A DNA stretch of 9,545 nucleotides from contig JALWRU010000019.1 of the NCBI GenBank assembly GCA_026994095.1, positions 1 to 9,545 on the forward strand. Direction: 5' to 3'. Origin of the DNA: Nitrospira sp. (GTDB taxonomy: Bacteria; Nitrospirota; JACRHL01). Both the position numbers and the translations under genes were made by a program. Shown here piece by piece: positions 5,751 to 9,545 of this stretch. The stretch's first letter is position 1. Each line of letters opens with the position of its first letter. The notes under the pieces were generated by a model. It was not told the origin of the DNA. It ran no database searches and saw nothing but the letters and a program-made list of their open reading frames with translations.

Positions 5751-7982
5751 ATGTCGGATATCATCTATACGGTTGTTGACGAAGCGCCGCAACTGGCCAG
5801 CGGTTCACTACTGCCGATCATCAAGGCCTTCACCGAGCCTGCCGGGGTTCTGGTGGGGACCAAAGACATTTCGCTGGCCGGGCGGATTCTGGCCCATTTC
5901 CCGGAGCGGCTCTCCGCAGAGCAGCGTCAGAGCGACGATCTGGCTGAACTGGGCGAGTTGGTCAAAACGCCGGATGCCAACGTTATCAAGCTGCCGAATG
6001 TGAGTGCCTCGATCCCCCAGTTGAAGGCTGCCATCGCCGAGTTGCAGGGTCAGGGGTTCAACGTGCCCGACTACCCGGAGTCGCCCCAGACCGACGGCGA
6101 GCGTGAGATTGCCGCCCGTTATGAGAAGGTCAAGGGCAGTGCCGTCAACCCGGTATTACGTGAGGGCAACTCAGACCGGCGCGCACCTTTGGCGGTGAAG
6201 GCGTTTGCCCGCAAGCACCCACACTCCATGGGCGAGTGGTCGAAGGAGTCCAAAACCCACGTCTCTACCATGAGCAGCGGCGATTTTTTTGCCAACGAGA
6301 CCTCGGTCACCCTGACCGATGCCAACGTGGGTAAGGCCCAGGTGGTGTTTGTGGGAACCGATGGTAAATCGACCGTATTGAAAGACGGCACCGCGCTGGA
6401 GAGCGGCGAGGTGGTGGATGCCACCGTCATGGAAAAAGCCGCCCTGCGCAGCTTCCTTGAGGCGCAGGTGGCCGATGCCAAGGCTCAGGGGGTGCTGTTT
6501 TCGCTGCATATGAAAGCCACCATGATGAAGGTCTCCGACCCGATCATCTTCGGCCATGCGGTGTCGGTCTACTTCGACGAAGTATTCACCAAACACGCAC
6601 AGACGCTGGCCGATTTGGGGGTCTCTCCGGACAATGGTGTGGGTGATCTGCTCAACAAGATTGAGGCACTTCCGGCGGATCAGAAGGCCGCTATCGAGGC
6701 TGATCTTCAGGCCTGCATGGAGCGCCAGCCGGATATGTACATGGTCGATTCCGACCGGGGCATCACCAACCTGCACGTGCCCAGCGATGTCATTATCGAC
6801 GCCTCCATGCCTGCGCTGATTCGCGGTGGTGGCAAGGGCTGGGGGCCGGACGGGGCAGAGCGTGACACCAAGTGTGTCATTCCCGATAGCTCCTACGCGG
6901 CGGTCTACGACGAGACCATCAAGTACTGTATTGCCAACGGTGCCTTTAACCCGGCCACCATGGGCAGCGTGCCCAACGTGGGGCTGATGGCCAAGAAGGC
7001 CGAAGAGTACGGCTCCCACGGACATACCTTCCAGGCACCGGGTGATGGGGTCATCAAGGTGATCGATGCGGCGGGTAACACGCTGCACGAACACCGTGTC
7101 TCCACCGGCGATATCTGGCGCATGTGTCAGGCCAAGGACGCACCCATTCAGGATTGGGTCAAGCTGGCGGTCAAGCGGGCTCGCGCCACCGGTGCTCCGG
7201 CGGTATTCTGGCTGGACGAGGAGCGTGCCCACGACGCCCAGTTGATTACCAAGGTCAACCGCTATCTCAAGGACCACGATACCGACGGGCTGGAGATCAG
7301 GATTATGCCCCCCCGCGAGGCAGCCCGGTTCTCGCTGGAGCGGATGGGGCGTGGTGAAGACACCATCTCGGTGACCGGTAACGTGCTGCGTGACTACCTG
7401 ACCGATCTGTTCCCCATTCTGGAGGTAGGGACCAGCGCCAAGATGCTGTCCATTGTGCCGCTGATGAACGGGGGTGGTCTGTTTGAGACCGGTGCCGGTG
7501 GCTCGGCCCCCAAACATGTGCAGCAGTTTGTCAAAGAGGGCCACCTGCGGTGGGATTCTTTGGGTGAATTTGCCGCGCTGGCGGCCTCGCTGGAGCATCT
7601 GGCAGAGACCAAAAACAATCCCAAGGCGCGGGTATTGGGCAAGGCGTTGGATGATGCTACTGCCAAGCTGCTCGACAGCAACCAGTCGCCCCAGCGGCGG
7701 GTAGGGCAGTTGGATAACCGGGGCAGCCACTTCCATCTGGCGCGTTACTGGGCCGAGGCCTTGGCCGCCCAGAACGACGATGCCGCTTTGAAGGCCCACT
7801 TTGCCACCATGTCAGAGCAACTGGAGCGCGACCGGGAGCAGATTCTGGCCGAACTGGATGCGGCTCAGGGCGAGGCGGTGGACATCGGTGGGTACTACCA
7901 CCCGAACCCCACCAAGGTGGAGGCTGCCATGCGCCCGAGCCAGACCTTGAATCAGGTGTTCCTGAAGGCTCGTCAGGTCTGA
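5751..7982 (+). CDS. icd: Monomeric NADP-dependent isocitrate dehydrogenase (IDH-II type)
   Basis: Interconverts isocitrate + NADP+ and 2-oxoglutarate + CO2 + NADPH; in this cluster the reductive carboxylation direction is plausible. The 743-residue product has the usual length of the monomeric family (about 740) and is collinear with it throughout. By my recall of Azotobacter vinelandii numbering, substrate residues are present: Ser130, Asn133, Arg137 and Arg143 in KGSAVNPVLREGNSDRR, Lys255 in LHMKATMMKVSDP, Tyr420 in AEEYGSH, and metal ligands Asp350, Asp548 and Asp552 (VLRDYLTDLFP). NADP-phosphate contacts His589 (GGSAPKHVQQ), Arg600 and Arg649 are also kept, supporting NADP specificity. 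ATG 5751 has GGGAGA at 5738-5743. It sits between the synthetase genes and the lyase gene, 118 bases after ccsB, with a strong terminator 20 bases after its stop. No frameshift or missing catalytic residue is seen. Confidence 0.97.
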   Translation: MSDIIYTVVDEAPQLASGSLLPIIKAFTEPAGVLVGTKDISLAGRILAHFPERLSAEQRQSDDLAELGELVKTPDANVIKLPNVSASIPQLKAAIAELQGQGFNVPDYPESPQTDGEREIAARYEKVKGSAVNPVLREGNSDRRAPLAVKAFARKHPHSMGEWSKESKTHVSTMSSGDFFANETSVTLTDANVGKAQVVFVGTDGKSTVLKDGTALESGEVVDATVMEKAALRSFLEAQVADAKAQGVLFSLHMKATMMKVSDPIIFGHAVSVYFDEVFTKHAQTLADLGVSPDNGVGDLLNKIEALPADQKAAIEADLQACMERQPDMYMVDSDRGITNLHVPSDVIIDASMPALIRGGGKGWGPDGAERDTKCVIPDSSYAAVYDETIKYCIANGAFNPATMGSVPNVGLMAKKAEEYGSHGHTFQAPGDGVIKVIDAAGNTLHEHRVSTGDIWRMCQAKDAPIQDWVKLAVKRARATGAPAVFWLDEERAHDAQLITKVNRYLKDHDTDGLEIRIMPPREAARFSLERMGRGEDTISVTGNVLRDYLTDLFPILEVGTSAKMLSIVPLMNGGGLFETGAGGSAPKHVQQFVKEGHLRWDSLGEFAALAASLEHLAETKNNPKARVLGKALDDATAKLLDSNQSPQRRVGQLDNRGSHFHLARYWAEALAAQNDDAALKAHFATMSEQLERDREQILAELDAAQGEAVDIGGYYHPNPTKVEAAMRPSQTLNQVFLKARQV

Positions 7983-8002
7983 ACAGGCTGAAAAAATATA
8001 AG

Positions 8003-8040
8003 GGGGCAGACCACTGTTTATGGTGGTCTGCCCCTGTTTT
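8003..8040 (+). terminator. Strong intrinsic terminator between icd and ccl
   Basis: GGGGCAGACCAC (8003-8014) and GTGGTCTGCCCC (8023-8034) form a perfect 12-bp stem, extended by a G-U at the base, with an 8-base loop. TGTTTT (8035-8040) follows. On the other strand the stem is followed by a six-T run (complement of 7991-7996), so it could act in both directions, although no minus-strand gene is apparent. Only 27 bases separate it from the GTG of ccl, which leaves little room for a new promoter downstream. Confidence 0.85.
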
Positions 8041-8067
8041 GAGAATTGTTGAAGCGGGAGACTGAAG

Positions 8068-8847
8068 GTGTCCGACCTACTCTGGAAAACATCGGTTGCG
8101 GGACAAGTAGACGGTAAGACGGTCATCCGTGGTTACCCGTTGCAGGATTTGATGGGCAATGTGAACTTTGCAGACACCATCTATCTGGTGCTGAAGGGTG
8201 AGTTGCCGGACGAGGCGTCGTCAAAAATGATGAACGCCATGTTGACCGCCTGTGTCGATCACGGCATTGCGCCGCCGTCGGTGGTGGCAGCGCGCACTGT
8301 GTTCTCTGGTGGCAACTCGCTCAACAGCGCGGTGGCTGCCGGTGCCCTCACCCTGGGGGATTATCACGGCGGTGCCATTGAGCAGTGTATGAAGCTGTTT
8401 AATGAACTGCTGTCCGGGGAGGATGCCTCTGACGTGACTGCGCTGGCCAAGTCCAAGGTAGCCGAAATGCGGGCCGCCAAGCGGCGCTTTCCCGGGTTTG
8501 GTCACAAGCTCTACAAGCGCGATCCACGCACGGTACGGATGCTGGAGTTGGCCGGGGAGTATGGCTTTGGCGGCAACTACATCAATTTTGCCGTGGCCGT
8601 ACAGGATGCCCTGGAGGAGACCATGGGCCGCAACATGCCACTCAACGTAGATGGTGCGATTGCCGCGATCCTGTGTGACATGGGCTTTGACTGGAAAGTC
8701 GGCAAGGGCATGTTTATCATTGCCCGCATCCCCGGTGTGGTGGCTCACATCGTTGAGGAGTGGTCCCGCGAGAAGCCGTTTCGTCGCTTGCCGGAAGGGG
8801 CCTACGCCTACGACGGTGAGGGGCTTCGCGACGTGCCCGGTGCCTGA
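8068..8847 (+). CDS. ccl: Citryl-CoA lyase (citrate-synthase fold; stand-alone ACL C-terminal domain homologue)
   Basis: Proposed to cleave citryl-CoA to acetyl-CoA and oxaloacetate, completing citrate cleavage begun by the upstream synthetase. At 259 residues it is far shorter than citrate synthase (about 430) and matches stand-alone citryl-CoA lyase and the C-terminal domain of ATP-citrate lyase. Catalytic landmarks of the fold: DHG with His65, DYHGGA with His100, FPGFGHKLYKRDPR (141-154), NVDGAIAAILCDMGF (193-207) with Asp195, and ARIPGVVAHIVEE (219-231) with Arg220. In GFGHKLY, Lys147 stands where citrate synthases usually have Arg (GFGHRVY). GTG 8068 is preceded by GGGAG at 8056-8060, and an in-frame stop at 8050-8052 rules out a longer form. 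The gene lies just after a strong terminator. The alternative, a short citrate synthase, is less likely given the size and linked synthetase genes. Confidence 0.87.
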   Translation: MSDLLWKTSVAGQVDGKTVIRGYPLQDLMGNVNFADTIYLVLKGELPDEASSKMMNAMLTACVDHGIAPPSVVAARTVFSGGNSLNSAVAAGALTLGDYHGGAIEQCMKLFNELLSGEDASDVTALAKSKVAEMRAAKRRFPGFGHKLYKRDPRTVRMLELAGEYGFGGNYINFAVAVQDALEETMGRNMPLNVDGAIAAILCDMGFDWKVGKGMFIIARIPGVVAHIVEEWSREKPFRRLPEGAYAYDGEGLRDVPGA

Positions 8848-8851
8848 TTAT

Positions 8852-8865
8852 TTCGCCCTTGCGAA
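8852..8865 (+). other. Small hairpin in the ccl-acn gap
   Basis: TTCGC (8852-8856) and GCGAA (8861-8865) form a 5-bp stem with a 4-base loop, 4 bases after the ccl stop. A TTTTAATT stretch begins 5 bases later, at 8871. It is too short and the T-tract too distant for a confident terminator; at most it is a leaky one. Confidence 0.25.
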
Positions 8866-8895
8866 CCCTCTTTTAATTGAATGATAGGTAACCCC

Positions 8896-9545
8896 ATGCT
8901 GATTGATATCAATTCGGTCGAATCCCTCTACGCAGGGCTGGATGCACACCACAGCACCGCCCGCGCCCGTTTGGGACGGCCACTGACCGCCACTGAAAAA
9001 ATCCTGTTCTCCCACATGGACGACGCGGCCACCTGCCCGGCAGAGCGCGGCGCTGATGACGTGTGGCTGCGACCGGACCGGGTGGCCATGCAGGATGCCA
9101 CCGCACAGATGGCCATTTTGCAGTTTATGACCTCTGGTATGGCCAAGGCCGCGGTGCCCAGCACGGTCCATTGCGACCATCTGATTCAGGCCTACGAAGG
9201 GGCCGCCACCGACCTGAACATGGCCACCGATACCAATTCGGAGGTCTACGACTTTTTGCGGTCCGCTTCCCAGCGCTACGGCATGGGCTTCTGGAAGCCC
9301 GGTTCCGGCATCATCCATCAGGTGGTGCTGGAGAACTACGCCGTACCCGGCATGATGATGATCGGTACCGACTCCCACACCCCCAACGCGGGTGGCATGG
9401 GCATGATCGCCATCGGCGTGGGTGGCGCTGACGCGGTAGACGTGATGACCGCACAGCCGTTTTTGACCCGCATGCCCAAGCTGGTGGGCATTCGCCTGAC
9501 CGGTGAACTGTCTGGCTGGGCCAGCCCCAAGGACGTGATCCTGCG
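8896..9545 (+). CDS. acn: Aconitate hydratase, mitochondrial type (3'-truncated by window edge)
   Basis: Fe-S enzyme that interconverts citrate and isocitrate through cis-aconitate, linking the IDH and citrate-cleavage steps of this cluster. 216 codons are visible without a stop; the family is about 750-780 residues, so the three cluster-binding cysteines lie beyond the window. The visible part closely follows mitochondrial aconitase: RPDRVAMQDATAQMA (59-73), VPSTVHCDHLIQA (87-99), GFWKPGSGIIHQ (131-142), ENYAVPG (146-152), MIGTDSHTPNAGG (155-167) and LSGWASPKDVIL (205-216). Active-site residues by pig-enzyme comparison are Gln71, Asp94, His95, His141, Asp159, Ser160 and His161. It does not resemble AcnB, and the HCDHLIQA and GSGIIHQ blocks point to the mitochondrial rather than AcnA/IRP subgroup. 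ATG 8896 has TAGGTAA 7 bases upstream. An in-frame ATG at 8881 has no ribosome site, and a stop at 8878-8880 precedes it. It follows ccl by 48 bases. Confidence 0.95.
   Translation, partial: MLIDINSVESLYAGLDAHHSTARARLGRPLTATEKILFSHMDDAATCPAERGADDVWLRPDRVAMQDATAQMAILQFMTSGMAKAAVPSTVHCDHLIQAYEGAATDLNMATDTNSEVYDFLRSASQRYGMGFWKPGSGIIHQVVLENYAVPGMMMIGTDSHTPNAGGMGMIAIGVGGADAVDVMTAQPFLTRMPKLVGIRLTGELSGWASPKDVIL

Noticed and set aside
6171..7799. Long open frame (542 codons) on the minus strand opposite icd
   Set aside because: It mirrors codon bias of the highly conserved icd gene in GC-rich DNA; the translation shows no recognisable domain and no upstream ribosome site or promoter was evident.
8881..8895. 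Alternative aconitase start at the in-frame ATG 8881
   Set aside because: No ribosome binding site precedes it, while ATG 8896 has TAGGTAA at suitable spacing.
1..9545. tRNA, rRNA, CRISPR array, insertion sequence or phage genes
   Set aside because: No cloverleaf, regularly spaced repeats, transposase or integrase motifs, or terminal inverted repeats were seen on either strand.

Overview
The window is GC-rich bacterial DNA with every gene on the + strand. It holds the 3' part of an RND efflux pump gene, a 364-base intergenic region with a good sigma70-type promoter, and then a five-gene central-carbon cluster that runs off the right edge. Gene content suggests a proteobacterium able to run the TCA cycle reductively. 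Clusters like this are known, as I recall, as the 'type II' ATP-citrate lyase of sulfur-oxidising gammaproteobacterial tubeworm symbionts and of Magnetococcus. The monomeric isocitrate dehydrogenase also fits Gammaproteobacteria. The organism assignment is inference; no rRNA or other taxonomic marker is present.

Layout: 1-2960 is an RND permease cut at its 5' end. 2961-3324 is non-coding: an inverted repeat (3056-3084), a -35/-10 pair (3099-3127), and a leader of about 190 nt with a G-quadruplex motif, competing stem-loops and a T-rich tract. 3325-4629 and 4664-5632 encode the beta-type and alpha-type subunits of a succinyl-CoA-synthetase-like ligase with ATP-citrate-lyase signatures, best read as citryl-CoA synthetase. 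5751-7982 is a full-length monomeric NADP-isocitrate dehydrogenase. A strong intrinsic-terminator hairpin lies at 8003-8040. 8068-8847 is a short citrate-synthase-fold protein, best read as citryl-CoA lyase. 8896-9545 is the N-terminal part of a mitochondrial-type aconitase, cut by the window end.

Together the five enzymes cover the six-carbon branch of the reductive TCA cycle: 2-oxoglutarate + CO2 to isocitrate (IDH), isocitrate to citrate (aconitase), citrate + ATP + CoA to citryl-CoA (synthetase), and citryl-CoA to acetyl-CoA + oxaloacetate (lyase). In canonical ATP-citrate lyase the alpha-synthetase and lyase parts are fused. Here they are separate genes with the IDH gene and a terminator between them. 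That arrangement, and the regulation it implies, is the most interesting feature of the window.
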